From positions 1-64,000 of the forward strand of contig JABDLC010000117.1 of NCBI GenBank assembly GCA_013001905.1: DNA of 64,000 bases, read 5' to 3'. The translations under genes and the position numbers were made by a program. Source of the DNA: Gammaproteobacteria bacterium. GTDB lineage: Bacteria; Pseudomonadota; Gammaproteobacteria; Steroidobacterales; GCA-2729495. Shown piece after piece: positions 48,474-59,101 of the stretch (position 1 is the first letter of the stretch; every line of letters begins with the position of its first letter). The notes beneath the pieces are model-generated. The model worked only from the letters and a program-made list of their open reading frames with translations. It had not been told where the DNA came from and searched no databases.

Positions 48474-49538
48474 ATGACCGTCGCCGTTGATCTGCAGCTG
48501 CGGCGCGGCCTGTTCAGGTTGCGCGCCCGTTTCGAAGTGCCTGCTTCGGGCGTGACGGCAATCAGCGGGCCCTCGGGCGCGGGCAAGACCAGCTTGCTGC
48601 GCGCAATCGCCGGGCTGGAACGCGGGCGCGGGCTGGTCAAGGTTGGCGAGCAGGTCTGGCAGGATGCGCAGCAGTTTATACCTGTGCATCAGCGCGGCCT
48701 CGGCTACGTGTTTCAGGAGGCCAGCCTGTTCGCACATCTGGATGTGCGCGGCAATCTTGAATACGGCCTGCAGCGACGCGCTGCTCAACCAAAGCCTGAG
48801 GAGTTCGCAACCACGGTTGAGCTGCTCGGTTTGAGCGATTTACTGACCCGCAGCACGGCAAATCTTTCCGGCGGCGAACGGCAGCGCGTCGCGATCGGCC
48901 GGGCCCTGCTGGCGGGTCCGCGCATTCTGCTTATGGATGAACCGCTGGCGGCGCTGGACCGGCGCCACAAACAGGAATTACTGCCGTACCTGGAAACACT
49001 GCATGATGAGTTACAGATTCCCGTGCTTTACGTTAGTCATTCGCCCGACGAGGTTGCCCGGCTCGCCGACCATCTGTTGCTGATCGACCATGGCAACGTA
49101 GTTGCATCCGGGCCCACGGCAGAAGTGCTGACGCGTCTTGATCTGCCGGCCGCCCATGAAGAGGATGCGGCCGCGGTTATCACCGGCACCATCACTCGCT
49201 ACGACGACGATTATTCACTGTGCGAAGTTACGTTCGGTGAGCACACACTTTTCGTCCCGTCTCCGCCGCGCGCGACAGGCACGACACTGCGGCTGCGCAT
49301 TCTGCCGCGTGATGTCAGCCTGACGCTGCACCCCCAGCAGGACACCAGTATCCTCAACATACTGCCGGTCAACGTCACCGCTGTGGCCGCGAAACCGGAC
49401 TCGCGCTGCCTCATTGGCCTTGAAGTCGGCGGCCAGCAACTGCTGGCGCAGATCACCCGCAAATCGGCGGACGCGCTGCAACTTGCGCCGGGAAAACGCG
49501 TGTACGCACAAATTAAAACCGTGGCGCTGCTGAGTTAG
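48474..49538 (+). CDS. modC: Molybdate ABC transporter ATP-binding protein
   Basis: ISGPSGAGKTSLLRAIAGLERGRG, LSGGERQRVAIGRALLAGPRILLMDEPLAALD; TOBE-like C-terminus; start trimmed to ATG 48474. Confidence 0.93.
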   Translation: MTVAVDLQLRRGLFRLRARFEVPASGVTAISGPSGAGKTSLLRAIAGLERGRGLVKVGEQVWQDAQQFIPVHQRGLGYVFQEASLFAHLDVRGNLEYGLQRRAAQPKPEEFATTVELLGLSDLLTRSTANLSGGERQRVAIGRALLAGPRILLMDEPLAALDRRHKQELLPYLETLHDELQIPVLYVSHSPDEVARLADHLLLIDHGNVVASGPTAEVLTRLDLPAAHEEDAAAVITGTITRYDDDYSLCEVTFGEHTLFVPSPPRATGTTLRLRILPRDVSLTLHPQQDTSILNILPVNVTAVAAKPDSRCLIGLEVGGQQLLAQITRKSADALQLAPGKRVYAQIKTVALLS

Positions 49539-49549
49539 CGGGCTCAACC

Positions 49550-50269
49550 ATGCAGGCCGATGTCGTACAGATCCCCCTCAGCCAGCTGGCGCTGGCCTTT
49601 ATTCCGGTCGTCATGCTGCTGTACATCATGTATCGCTGGTCGGCGTCTCCTGCCCAGGGCCTGTACGCCATTGCCCGTATGCTGCTGCAGTTGATACTGA
49701 TCGGCTACGTGCTGACTTTTTTGTTTGCTACCGATACGCCGGTGCTGGTCATTGCGATGCTCTGCGTCATGCTCGCGGCCGCCAGCTGGATCGCGATACG
49801 ACCTCTGCGCGATATCGGCAGTACGGGGCGTCACCTGACTTACGTACTGGTCGCGATCGGCAGTGCGGGCGGATTAACACTCGCACTCATCACACTACTG
49901 GTGCTGAATCCGGACCCCTGGTTTGAGCCGCGCATTGTTGTCACGCTGGGCGGTATGATTTTTGCCAGCGCAATGAACGCCGTCAGCCTGGCAGCGGAAC
50001 GGTTTGCCGCAGAGCTCAGCGGCGGCGCGGTATCCGATACTGCGCGACGGAATGCGTTTCAGGCTGCCCTGATCCCGTTACTTAACTCACTGTTCGCGGT
50101 CGGCCTCGTATCGCTTCCCGGGATGATGACCGGGCAGGTCCTGTCCGGCATCGACCCGCTTGTCGCGGTGCGCTATCAGATTATGGTGATGTGCATGCTC
50201 ACAGGCGCCTCCGGCATTGCTGCCGCGATCTATCTGACGCTCGCTGCACGCAAACGTGAACCGGAGTAG
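49550..50269 (+). CDS. UPF0014/FetB-like ABC transporter permease
   Basis: ARMLLQLILIGYVLTFLF, MIFASAMNAVSLAAERFAAEL, LIPLLNSLFAVGLVSLPGMMTGQVLSGIDPLVAVRYQIMVM. Confidence 0.87.
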   Translation: MQADVVQIPLSQLALAFIPVVMLLYIMYRWSASPAQGLYAIARMLLQLILIGYVLTFLFATDTPVLVIAMLCVMLAAASWIAIRPLRDIGSTGRHLTYVLVAIGSAGGLTLALITLLVLNPDPWFEPRIVVTLGGMIFASAMNAVSLAAERFAAELSGGAVSDTARRNAFQAALIPLLNSLFAVGLVSLPGMMTGQVLSGIDPLVAVRYQIMVMCMLTGASGIAAAIYLTLAARKREPE

Positions 50270-50347
50270 TCTGCTTCCGGGCCTCCTGCTGGTATGCTGT
50301 GCGCATACACGGATGTAGATCAGAGACGCATACAGGCAAGCTAAGAC

Positions 50348-50575
50348 ATGAGCCGGGATTCTCTGCGGGATGAAGTTGAAAAAAGACTGCCCAACTGGCG
50401 CAGTTGGTACCCGAGTGTGTTTCATGCTGCTGAAGACCTCGGCATCATCCGCGCGCAGGTCTGCGACCCCAACAGCCTGAATTTGTCGAACCGTCACTCA
50501 GGAATTCAGAACCAGGCTCGCGAAGCACATCGCGAACAATGGGGCGGTCACGAAAATCTGAACCGCGACAAGTAA
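50348..50575 (+). CDS. Small hypothetical protein
   Basis: 75-aa ORF on the same strand as its neighbours, immediately upstream of the GIY-YIG gene; no family recognised. Confidence 0.45.
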   Translation: MSRDSLRDEVEKRLPNWRSWYPSVFHAAEDLGIIRAQVCDPNSLNLSNRHSGIQNQAREAHREQWGGHENLNRDK

Positions 50576-50582
50576 CGTACCG

Positions 50583-50819
50583 GTGACGTGGCACGTTTAC
50601 ATTGTCGAGTGCGCCGACGGAACTCTGTATACCGGCATCACGACTGACATTGATGCGCGTCTTGCAACCCACAATGCTGGCAAGGGCGCACGCTACACCC
50701 GCAGCAGACGTCCGGTACAGATGGTTTACAGCGAAGCGGCAGCAGACCGGAGCGCTGCATCCCGACGCGAAGCGCAATTAAAAACCCTGAGCCGCAGCGA
50801 AAAACTCGCGTTGATCTAG
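50583..50819 (+). CDS. GIY-YIG domain protein (UPF0213 type)
   Basis: MTWHVYIVECADGTLYTGITTDIDARLATHNAGKGARYTRSRRPVQMVYSE; GTG start. Confidence 0.9.
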   Translation: MTWHVYIVECADGTLYTGITTDIDARLATHNAGKGARYTRSRRPVQMVYSEAAADRSAASRREAQLKTLSRSEKLALI

Positions 50820-50947
50820 ATCACAGTCACTGCCAGTCACTGCACTTCTGCAGCCAAACCGCAGAACAGTCATCTGCCGGTTCGATAGAGTGCCGCCTGC
50901 ATAATTTTGGGTTAGGGTACCCACACTGCTAAGTGAGGAGCGCCATC

Positions 50948-52678
50948 GTGGCAAAAGAAAAAAATCCCGCGACAGAACCAACCGTCGCAAGCAATGAATT
51001 CGACACCCATACGAAACAGCAACAGGATCTCTCGGCCGGCATCGTTTCGCGCCGGAGCTTTCTCGCCGCAGGCGCCGGCATGGCGGCGGTGGGCTGCGAA
51101 AGTTTAGGTTCTGCGCAAACGCGAATCGCCGGTGCTGAAGCCGCCGCGAGCAAACGCCGCGCGACCGCTCCCAAGGCACCGTATGACACGCTTCGTGAGT
51201 ACGTCGCAGCACTCGAGGCTCACGACCTTGTTTTGCGATTCGACCGGGTCAATCAGGATGAGTACGAAGCCACGGCTATTGTTTATGCGCTCATCGATAA
51301 ATACGGATGGTATGAAGCACCCGCTGTGTTGATTGAGAACGTCAAACAAAATGGCCAATGGATCAAAGGCCCGATCATTATTAACCACATGGGGCACTGG
51401 GAGACGGAGTGCATCATGTTCGGTCTTGAGCCCGTGAAAGGCGACAGCCGCGCAAGTTATCGCAAGGCGCTGGACTACACCCGCGACATGCTGGTCGACG
51501 GCCAGATTCCGCTAATTCCGCCTGTAGAAGTCAGCAACGACCAGGCGCTGTGCAAACAGGTTATCGACACCGGTGATGATATAGACCTGACGCAATTCGC
51601 TTTTATTCAAAGCAACCCGGCCGACGGCGGACGGTACGTCAACACAGGTTCGGTGTTCACGACTGACCCCGAACTCGGCATTAATTACGGTACATATCGC
51701 TGTCAGATGCGCGGCCCGAAAATACTCGGCGTGAATCCCGAACCGAATCAGACCGGCTGGCGCATGCTGATGGCAGCTAAAGAACGAGGCGAGGAATACG
51801 CGCCTGTCTCGATCGCTGTCGGACAGGATCCGGCGGTCTGGACAACCAGCGGTTCGAAAATTGCACCACGCGGATTCGGCAAGAAGATCAACGCCGTGGA
51901 CGAACTGGCTGTCGCCGGCGGCCTGCGCGGCAAAGCGATAGAGATGGTGAAGTCCGAGACCAACGACATCATGGTGCCGGCTCACTGCGAGATGGTCATT
52001 GAAGGCCGGGTGCCGCTGAATGAGCCGGGGCTGCCGGAAGGGCCCTTCGGTGAAATGTACGGCTATCTTGGCCCGCAGAAACCCGAGAACTTCTGGATGG
52101 AAATCACTGCCATTACGTACCGGAAAGACCCCTGGGTGATGAATCAGTTTACCGGTGCGACCCGCGGCTACGTGACGGCCCCGATCAGCTCGATCTTCAA
52201 TGAATCATTTGCCAGGATGATTCCGGGTCTGATCGAAATCAATCAGGTCGTCGACACCACGGGCTGGGGCATTGCCCGCATCAAGAAAACCAAACCGGGC
52301 CAGGGGCTGAAGGTCGGCAAGCAGATCGCCAGCATCATTCCACTGTTTAAAGTCATGGTCGTCGTAGACGAGGACGTTGACCCGCTCAACTGGTACGAAG
52401 TGGGTCTGGCGATGGGCGCGCGGATGACGCCGGCATCGTCAACGACCGTGATTAAAGGTCGTGGCATGCCGCTTGATCCGAGCACGACAGACCGCGGCGC
52501 CAGCAGCAGCAAGCTGGTCATCGACGCGACCCGTCAGTGGCCGGAAGAAGGCGGACCTGAGGAATACCCTGAACTGAACCGCGCCCTGCTCGAAGAACAG
52601 GCTCCGGAATCCTTTGATCGGGTGGAAGACAAGTGGGGCGATGTGATTGCCACTTGGGGCAAGCGCGACTACGTCTAA
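50948..52678 (+). CDS. UbiD-family decarboxylase-like protein with twin-arginine-type signal
   Basis: YEATAIVYALIDKYGWYEAPAVLIENVK, MRGPKILGVN, EMVIEGRVPLNEPGLPEGPFGEMYGYLGP; N-terminal SRRSFLAAGAGMAAVGC. GTG 50948 has GAGGAGC upstream; ORF track start is 50933. Confidence 0.85.
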   Translation: MAKEKNPATEPTVASNEFDTHTKQQQDLSAGIVSRRSFLAAGAGMAAVGCESLGSAQTRIAGAEAAASKRRATAPKAPYDTLREYVAALEAHDLVLRFDRVNQDEYEATAIVYALIDKYGWYEAPAVLIENVKQNGQWIKGPIIINHMGHWETECIMFGLEPVKGDSRASYRKALDYTRDMLVDGQIPLIPPVEVSNDQALCKQVIDTGDDIDLTQFAFIQSNPADGGRYVNTGSVFTTDPELGINYGTYRCQMRGPKILGVNPEPNQTGWRMLMAAKERGEEYAPVSIAVGQDPAVWTTSGSKIAPRGFGKKINAVDELAVAGGLRGKAIEMVKSETNDIMVPAHCEMVIEGRVPLNEPGLPEGPFGEMYGYLGPQKPENFWMEITAITYRKDPWVMNQFTGATRGYVTAPISSIFNESFARMIPGLIEINQVVDTTGWGIARIKKTKPGQGLKVGKQIASIIPLFKVMVVVDEDVDPLNWYEVGLAMGARMTPASSTTVIKGRGMPLDPSTTDRGASSSKLVIDATRQWPEEGGPEEYPELNRALLEEQAPESFDRVEDKWGDVIATWGKRDYV

Positions 52679-52707
52679 GTAATCCACATTTTGCATCAAC
52701 GACTTAG

Positions 52708-52735
52708 GGCCCTGCGTTAACGCAGGGCCTTTTTT
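52708..52735 (+). terminator. Rho-independent terminator
   Basis: GGCCCTGCGTTAACGCAGGGCC perfect palindrome followed by TTTTTT, downstream of the UbiD-like gene. Confidence 0.93.
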
Positions 52736-52900
52736 GTGCCACACAGATTTTATGTAAAAACCGGGGCGATCCTGTAACGCCCGGTTCTGATCTGCTAGTG
52801 TGATCGGGCGCCGCAAGGGGCAACTAATAACTAATCAGGCGGTATCTGCACCGCCATGCGGCCCTGGCATCAGGGCGCACCGGGGACACGAGGAAGTCAC

Positions 52901-54013
52901 GTGAAGAAAATTTTAGCCGCCGGCCTGCTGGTTGCCAGTCTGTCCGCTCATGCCGTCGATTACGAAGTTCAGTTACTGCAGTCACTGTCAGCGGGTGGTG
53001 ACAGCCTTGCGTATGGCCTTAACGACAACGGCACCGTGGTCGGGCAATCGTTCAACTCGACGACCGGTCAAAATGAAGCCGCGGTCTGGACCAATGGCGT
53101 CGTTGCCTCGCTTGGCGTCAAAGGGCTCGCGCGAGCAGTCAACAACAGTGGAACGGTCGTCGGCGAGACCGGTGATGCGTTTCTCGGCTTTCCGAATGGC
53201 TATGCCTTCTCCTGGAGCGGCAGCGGGCCCGTCACCGACCTCGGCACTATCAATGATGGTCTTTATTCAGGCGCCTACGACATTAATGATTCCGGCGTCA
53301 TTACCGGCTTCTCCTGCACCAACCCGACTGCGGCCTGTGTGTTTCAGTCGCACGGCTTCCGCTACGACAGCGGTTCCATGACGGATCTGGGCGCCGTCAG
53401 TGTTTACAGCGGCTACAGTCGCGGCCATGGCATTAATGACAGCGGCGAAATCGCCGGCCGCGGCTCGCTGGTGAACTTCATCGACAGCGATAAGCACATG
53501 GCTTACTGGGACTCGAGCAACAACCTGACCTCAGTCATTAATCCGAACGGCACATACAGCACGGCACAACAAATCAACAACAACGGCATCATTGTCGGTA
53601 ACGGCTTTAACGCGACCGGCGATATGCGCGGTCTGGTGTGGGATTCGAATTTGAATGTGACGCAATTGATGGGCACCTTCGGCGGCGCACAGAGCCGCGC
53701 CTGGTCGATCAACGACATCGGCACGATCGTCGGCTTTGCACGTGACAGCAGCGAGGCCAATCGTGCGATGGTGAGTTACGATGGCGGCGCCACGCTGGTC
53801 GACCTGAACTCGGTCGCGCTCGACCTGAGCGGCTGGCAGAGCCTTGACGTCGCGTATGACATCAATGAGAACGGACAGATTGTCGGCATCGGCACGCTGA
53901 CTGACGGTACGCAGGGCGCATTCCTGCTAACGGCCGTTCCGGTGCCTGCTGCAGTCTGGCTGTTTGTCTCGGCGTGTGCTGCGCTGTTCGGCTTCAGGCG
54001 GTCAGCGCGCTGA
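52901..54013 (+). CDS. HAF-repeat extracellular protein with C-terminal PEP-CTERM sorting signal
   Basis: Signal peptide MKKILAAGLLVASLSAHA; repeated LNDNGTVVGQS, INDSGVITGFS, INDSGEIAGR, INNNGIIVGNG, INDIGTIVGFA, INENGQIVGIG; C-term VPVPAAVWLFVSACAALFGFRRSAR. Confidence 0.87.
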   Translation: MKKILAAGLLVASLSAHAVDYEVQLLQSLSAGGDSLAYGLNDNGTVVGQSFNSTTGQNEAAVWTNGVVASLGVKGLARAVNNSGTVVGETGDAFLGFPNGYAFSWSGSGPVTDLGTINDGLYSGAYDINDSGVITGFSCTNPTAACVFQSHGFRYDSGSMTDLGAVSVYSGYSRGHGINDSGEIAGRGSLVNFIDSDKHMAYWDSSNNLTSVINPNGTYSTAQQINNNGIIVGNGFNATGDMRGLVWDSNLNVTQLMGTFGGAQSRAWSINDIGTIVGFARDSSEANRAMVSYDGGATLVDLNSVALDLSGWQSLDVAYDINENGQIVGIGTLTDGTQGAFLLTAVPVPAAVWLFVSACAALFGFRRSAR

Positions 54014-54767
54014 GAAATTCGGCCGGATCCTCGCCGGTCTCAAGCTTCTCAACCAGTGCAGATCCGACAATCACGCCGGCGGCGTGCTTGCCGAGTAGCT
54101 TCACCTGATCCGTATGACGCACGCCGAAACCGGCGCAGACGGGCAGGTCTGTGTGTGAATTGACGGCATCCAGATAGCTCGTAACTTCCGGTGGCAACTC
54201 AACATCACCACCGGTGGTGCCGGTGATCGTCACTGCATATACAAAACCCTGGCTGCCTTTACACAGCAGTTCCAGCCGGTCATCCGGTGTCGCCGGCGAC
54301 ACCAGCTGCACCAGCGCCAGACCCTCCGCGTCGAGCGCAGCGCGAAACTCCGCACTTTCCTCCCACGGCAGATCGGGAACAATAAAACCGCACACACCCG
54401 CCGCCGCGCTGTCCGCCACGAGCTTCTCGAACCCGTAGGTGAGCAGCGGATTCAGATAGCTCATCAGTACGACCGGCGCACCGATATCGCCAGCGGCGCG
54501 TAATTCGCTGAGTATCCAGCGCAGACTGACACCGGCCGCTATCGCTGCATGACTCGACCGCTGAATCGTAACGCCGTCAGCCATCGGGTCCGAAAAAGGT
54601 ACGCCCACTTCGATCACGTCACCGGCGATCGCAATTTGTTTCAGCGTGGCGATGAATGCATCTTTGTCCGGATAGCCGGCCGTGATGAACGGCACCAGCG
54701 CCGGGCGGCCGCTATCGACAGCTTCCTGCAATGCGAGAGAGATCTGATCGCGCGGTAACGTGCTCAT
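53994..54767 (-). CDS. trpA: Tryptophan synthase alpha subunit
   Basis: ALVPFITAGYPDKDAFIATLKQIAIAGDVIEVGVPFSDPMADGVTIQ; GFIVPDLPWEES. Confidence 0.97.
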   Translation of the reverse strand: MSTLPRDQISLALQEAVDSGRPALVPFITAGYPDKDAFIATLKQIAIAGDVIEVGVPFSDPMADGVTIQRSSHAAIAAGVSLRWILSELRAAGDIGAPVVLMSYLNPLLTYGFEKLVADSAAAGVCGFIVPDLPWEESAEFRAALDAEGLALVQLVSPATPDDRLELLCKGSQGFVYAVTITGTTGGDVELPPEVTSYLDAVNSHTDLPVCAGFGVRHTDQVKLLGKHAAGVIVGSALVEKLETGEDPAEFLSALTA

Positions 54768-56017
54768 GAACGCCCTGCCCCGCGATTCGGAATGTGTTGT
54801 GACAGCGTCGGCATATCTTTGTCACCACGACCGGACAACCCGATAAGTATGCGTTTGCCGGGATTCTCCTGCGCCCACTTGCGCGCACCGGCAAAGGCGT
54901 GCGCAGTTTCCAGCGCGGGCAGAATTCCTTCCGCCGCACAGCACTCCTGCAACGACTCCAGTGCTTCCGTATCGGTCGCGGATTTGTAGCTGACCCGACC
55001 GATCGTTTTCAGCAGTGAATGCTCCGGCCCGACACCGGGATAGTCGAGCCCGGCAGACACCGAATGGGTTTCCTGGATCTGCCCGTCGTCGTCATACAGC
55101 AACACCGAATAACTACCGTGCAGCACGCCGGGTTTACCGGTAGCCAGTGTGGCTGAGTTCTCACCAAGATCGGCACTTCGTCCGCCGGCTTCCACGCCGA
55201 GTAACTCTATGGACTCATCACCCAGCAACGGGTGAAACAAGCCAATCGCATTGGAACCGCCACCGACACAGGCGACGGCTACGTCAGGCAACTCACCGGT
55301 TTGCTGCAGCATCTGCGCACGCGCTTCGGTACCGATGACCGACTGCAGGCGCTGCACGAGATACGGATACGGGTGCGGGCCCACTGCGGACCCGAGCAGG
55401 TAGTAACTGCGATGCGGGTCGGCAACCCAGTTGCGGAAGGCCTCGTCAATCGCAGCCCGCAAGGTCTGGTCACCGCTCTCCACCGCAACCACTTCGGCAC
55501 CGAGCTGGTACATGCGATCAACGTTCGGTGCCTGTCGCTGTATATCAATCGCGCCCATGTACACGGTACAGGGCATACCGACCCGGGCACATGCGGCTGC
55601 CGTCGCCACCCCGTGCTGACCGGCGCCGGTTTCGGCGATGACGCGCTCCGCGCCCATTTCCTTTGCCAGCATTGCCTGGCCCAGCGCATTGTTTATTTTG
55701 TGCGCGCCGGTATGCGCGAGATCCTCGCGCTTCAGATACACCTCTGCACCCCAGCGTCGCCCAAGCTCCGGCGCCGGCGTCAGCGGGGTCGGCCGGCCGA
55801 CCCAGGTGCGCAGCTGCGTGTCCAGACGCGCCATGAACTCATCGTCGCCCAGATAACGCTCGATCTCTCCGGCCAGGCGCCTGAGCGCAGGCACGAGTGT
55901 TTCCGGTGCATAACAGCCGCCGAAAGGTCCGTAGCGCCCCTGTTGATCGGGAAGTTGGTTGTTGACGAGCAGCTTCAGGAGTTCCTGACCCTGCTGCGGT
56001 GATATTTCAGCCTGCAT
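54764..56017 (-). CDS. trpB: Tryptophan synthase beta subunit
   Basis: GRYGPFGGCYAPETL, LKREDLAHTGAHKINNALGQAMLAKEMGAERVIAETGAGQHGVATA. Confidence 0.98.
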   Translation of the reverse strand: MQAEISPQQGQELLKLLVNNQLPDQQGRYGPFGGCYAPETLVPALRRLAGEIERYLGDDEFMARLDTQLRTWVGRPTPLTPAPELGRRWGAEVYLKREDLAHTGAHKINNALGQAMLAKEMGAERVIAETGAGQHGVATAAACARVGMPCTVYMGAIDIQRQAPNVDRMYQLGAEVVAVESGDQTLRAAIDEAFRNWVADPHRSYYLLGSAVGPHPYPYLVQRLQSVIGTEARAQMLQQTGELPDVAVACVGGGSNAIGLFHPLLGDESIELLGVEAGGRSADLGENSATLATGKPGVLHGSYSVLLYDDDGQIQETHSVSAGLDYPGVGPEHSLLKTIGRVSYKSATDTEALESLQECCAAEGILPALETAHAFAGARKWAQENPGKRILIGLSGRGDKDMPTLSQHIPNRGAGRS

Positions 56018-56618
56018 GGCTTTTCTCTGCTTCTTTGGCCGCCTTTATGAAGGCGGAAATTCTACCCGTATCTTTGACGCCCGGGGCGGTCTCAACGCCA
56101 CTGCTCACGTCTACGGCCCAGGGTCGAACCTGAATGATGGCCTCACGCACGTTGCCCGGATTCAGCCCCCCAGCCAGCACCACGCAGGTTTTGCGGGCTA
56201 CCTGAGCCGCCCGCTCAAAATCGGGCCGTTGGCCGACACCGCTGCGCGCTCCCTCAAAAACCACATACTCCGGCCAGTCGATATCGGCCTGCTCGTAGTC
56301 GGTTGCGCCATCATCGCGATAAACCGGAAGGCAGCCGATCGACTCCGGAATGTCGAGCGCCGCAAAATCTTCCGAGTCGGTTTGCAGCCAGTCAGGTTTG
56401 AACACGTCTCTGACCGCATTCCATTCTTCAGGATCAGGGTGGAGCATTACCGCAACCTTCACAACATGTTGCGGTACATATTCTGCAAGCTCGGCGGCCT
56501 GCTCCGGTGTAACCCGACGGGGCGATTCGGCGAACACGAAGCCCACCGCATCCGCGCCGGCATCAACAGCGGCGCGCACCGCGGCGGGTGTCGTTAAACC
56601 ACAAATCTTCACGTGCAT
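56007..56618 (-). CDS. trpF: Phosphoribosylanthranilate isomerase
   Basis: MHVKICGLTTPAAVRAAVDAGADAVGFVFAESPRRVTPEQA; VLAGGLNPGNVREAI; VDVSSGVETAPGVKD. Confidence 0.97.
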   Translation of the reverse strand: MHVKICGLTTPAAVRAAVDAGADAVGFVFAESPRRVTPEQAAELAEYVPQHVVKVAVMLHPDPEEWNAVRDVFKPDWLQTDSEDFAALDIPESIGCLPVYRDDGATDYEQADIDWPEYVVFEGARSGVGQRPDFERAAQVARKTCVVLAGGLNPGNVREAIIQVRPWAVDVSSGVETAPGVKDTGRISAFIKAAKEAEKSHAG

Positions 56619-57487
56619 GACGCCGCACCTCCGCTCTTGCGTATCGCGGCAATCGCAGACGCCGGCTCACCACTGCGCATTAACGCCGTCCCAACCAGCG
56701 CAATCCGGTAACCCAGTGCTGCCAGCTCAGCAGCCTGTGCCGGTTCTGTGAGGCCGCTTTCCGCAACCAGCGGAATGTCGGCCGGCAACAGGGGCGCCAT
56801 GCGGGTGAAGTGACTGAAGTCCACCTGCAGCGTGCGCAGATCCCTGCAGTTGACGCCCAGCAGATAGCGGCAGCGACCGTCGGTCACCGCATCACCCGCG
56901 CGTGCCAGCACGGGAAGACACCGTTCCAGATCCGCTTCGTCAAACACCTCAACCAATGCAAACATGTCGAGCTCCAGCGTGGCCGCAAGCATCGCTTCCA
57001 GCTGATCAGCATCAAGCATCGCGGCGATCAGCAATACGCCGGACGCTCCGGCCAGTCTCGCTTCGCGCACCTGATACCGCGACACCAGAAAATCTTTGCG
57101 CATCACCGGCGTCGCGCCGGCCACAGCCACCACGGCCTGCAAATCGTCCAGACTGCCGGCGAAACGTTCGGGCTCCGTCAGCACCGACAAAGCCGCCGCA
57201 CCGCCCTCGATATAAGCTGACGCCTGTTCGGCCGGCGAATCCAGTCCGTCGTCGAGCTTGCCCTCTGCCGGCGACAGTTTTTTCAGTTCCGCAATGACGC
57301 CAAAGCCGACATCCACATGCAGCGGACGCGCAGCGTCGACGCACAGCAATTGTGTACGCAGCTGGGCATCACTCAAACGCGCGCGCGCTGCCGCATCCCG
57401 CTCGCGGCTCGCTGCTGCCATACCCAGCAGGAAATCACTGTCCGCTGCCGTACCCACGGGACTAGCCGAGCGACTCACTGAATGCAC
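56609..57487 (-). CDS. trpC: Indole-3-glycerol phosphate synthase
   Basis: VIAELKKLSPAEGKL, PVMRKDFLVSRYQVREARLAGASGVLLIAAML, LGVNCRDLRTLQVDF, LVAESGLTEPAQAAEL. Confidence 0.95.
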   Translation of the reverse strand: MHSVSRSASPVGTAADSDFLLGMAAASRERDAAARARLSDAQLRTQLLCVDAARPLHVDVGFGVIAELKKLSPAEGKLDDGLDSPAEQASAYIEGGAAALSVLTEPERFAGSLDDLQAVVAVAGATPVMRKDFLVSRYQVREARLAGASGVLLIAAMLDADQLEAMLAATLELDMFALVEVFDEADLERCLPVLARAGDAVTDGRCRYLLGVNCRDLRTLQVDFSHFTRMAPLLPADIPLVAESGLTEPAQAAELAALGYRIALVGTALMRSGEPASAIAAIRKSGGAASCT

Positions 57488-58492
57488 GCAACTGATTCAG
57501 CAGCTTTTCAGTATGGCCGTCTTTGATCGCCGCATGCGCCGCCGCAATACCGTCCGCAAGATTCTTCTCGCGGCCTGTCGCTTCGAGCAACAAACCGGTA
57601 TTCAGTGCGAGCGCATCCTGATGTGGTCCGCGATCCCGCCCGAGCAAAACTTTCTCAAGCTCGGCTGCGTTATGTGCGGCATCTCCGCCGGCAAGATCTT
57701 CCGCGGAACATCGTGATACACCCGCGTCACGCGGATCACGGACTTCACGATGCACCCGGCCCTTCTGCACGTCGAACAGCTCGAATTTGCCGACCGGGGT
57801 TGCCTCATCCCAGCCCGGCTCGCCGTGCACGACAAATACCCGCTTGATATGCGCCATGCCGGCGAGACTTTCCGCCATGAGCTGCGCCATCTTCGGGCTG
57901 TAAGCACCAATCACACCGTACGGCGGCGCCGCCGGATTGGTGAGCGGCCCGAGTATGTTGAACACGGTACGCACACCCATGGCCGCGCGTACCGGCGCAA
58001 TGTGTTTCATCGCCGGGTGAAACACCTGCGCGAAGAGAAACGTGAAATTCGTGTGGGTCAGACAGTCCGCGGCTATCTGCGGATCGCCGGGCAGCGTGAT
58101 GCCCAGTGCTTCCAGCACATCGGCACTGCCTGATTTGCTCGATACGGAACGGTTACCGTGCTTAATCATCGGTATGCCGCATGCGGCGGCCAGCAACGCC
58201 GTTCCCGTCGAGATGTTCAGACTGCCGGACGCATCGCCCCCGGTGCCCACACTGTCGGCGGCATCATCACCGGTTCGCCCCGGAAACGGCCGGGCCAGTT
58301 CACGCATGGCGTTAGCGAAACCGCGAATTTCGTCCGCGGTTTCCCCGTTGGCACGCAGCGCCGCAAGCAATGCGCCCGCACGTGCCGGCTCCAGTTCTCC
58401 CGTCGCCAGTATGCGCATGGTGTCGCCGGCCTGCGCCTCTGACAGGTGCTTGCCGTCCAGCAGCTGCTCCAGCAAAGCCCTCGAATCATTGG

Positions 58493-58496
<4 letters not shown>
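57462..58496 (-). CDS. trpD: Anthranilate phosphoribosyltransferase
   Basis: [64 protein letters not shown]. Confidence 0.98.

Positions 58497-59097
<601 letters not shown>

Positions 59098-59101
<4 letters not shown>

Noticed and set aside
50810-50825. GTTGA-N6-TCACA considered as a second CRP-like site upstream of the UbiD gene
   Set aside because: Left half-site deviates from consensus and the match overlaps the end of the GIY-YIG gene; too weak to call.
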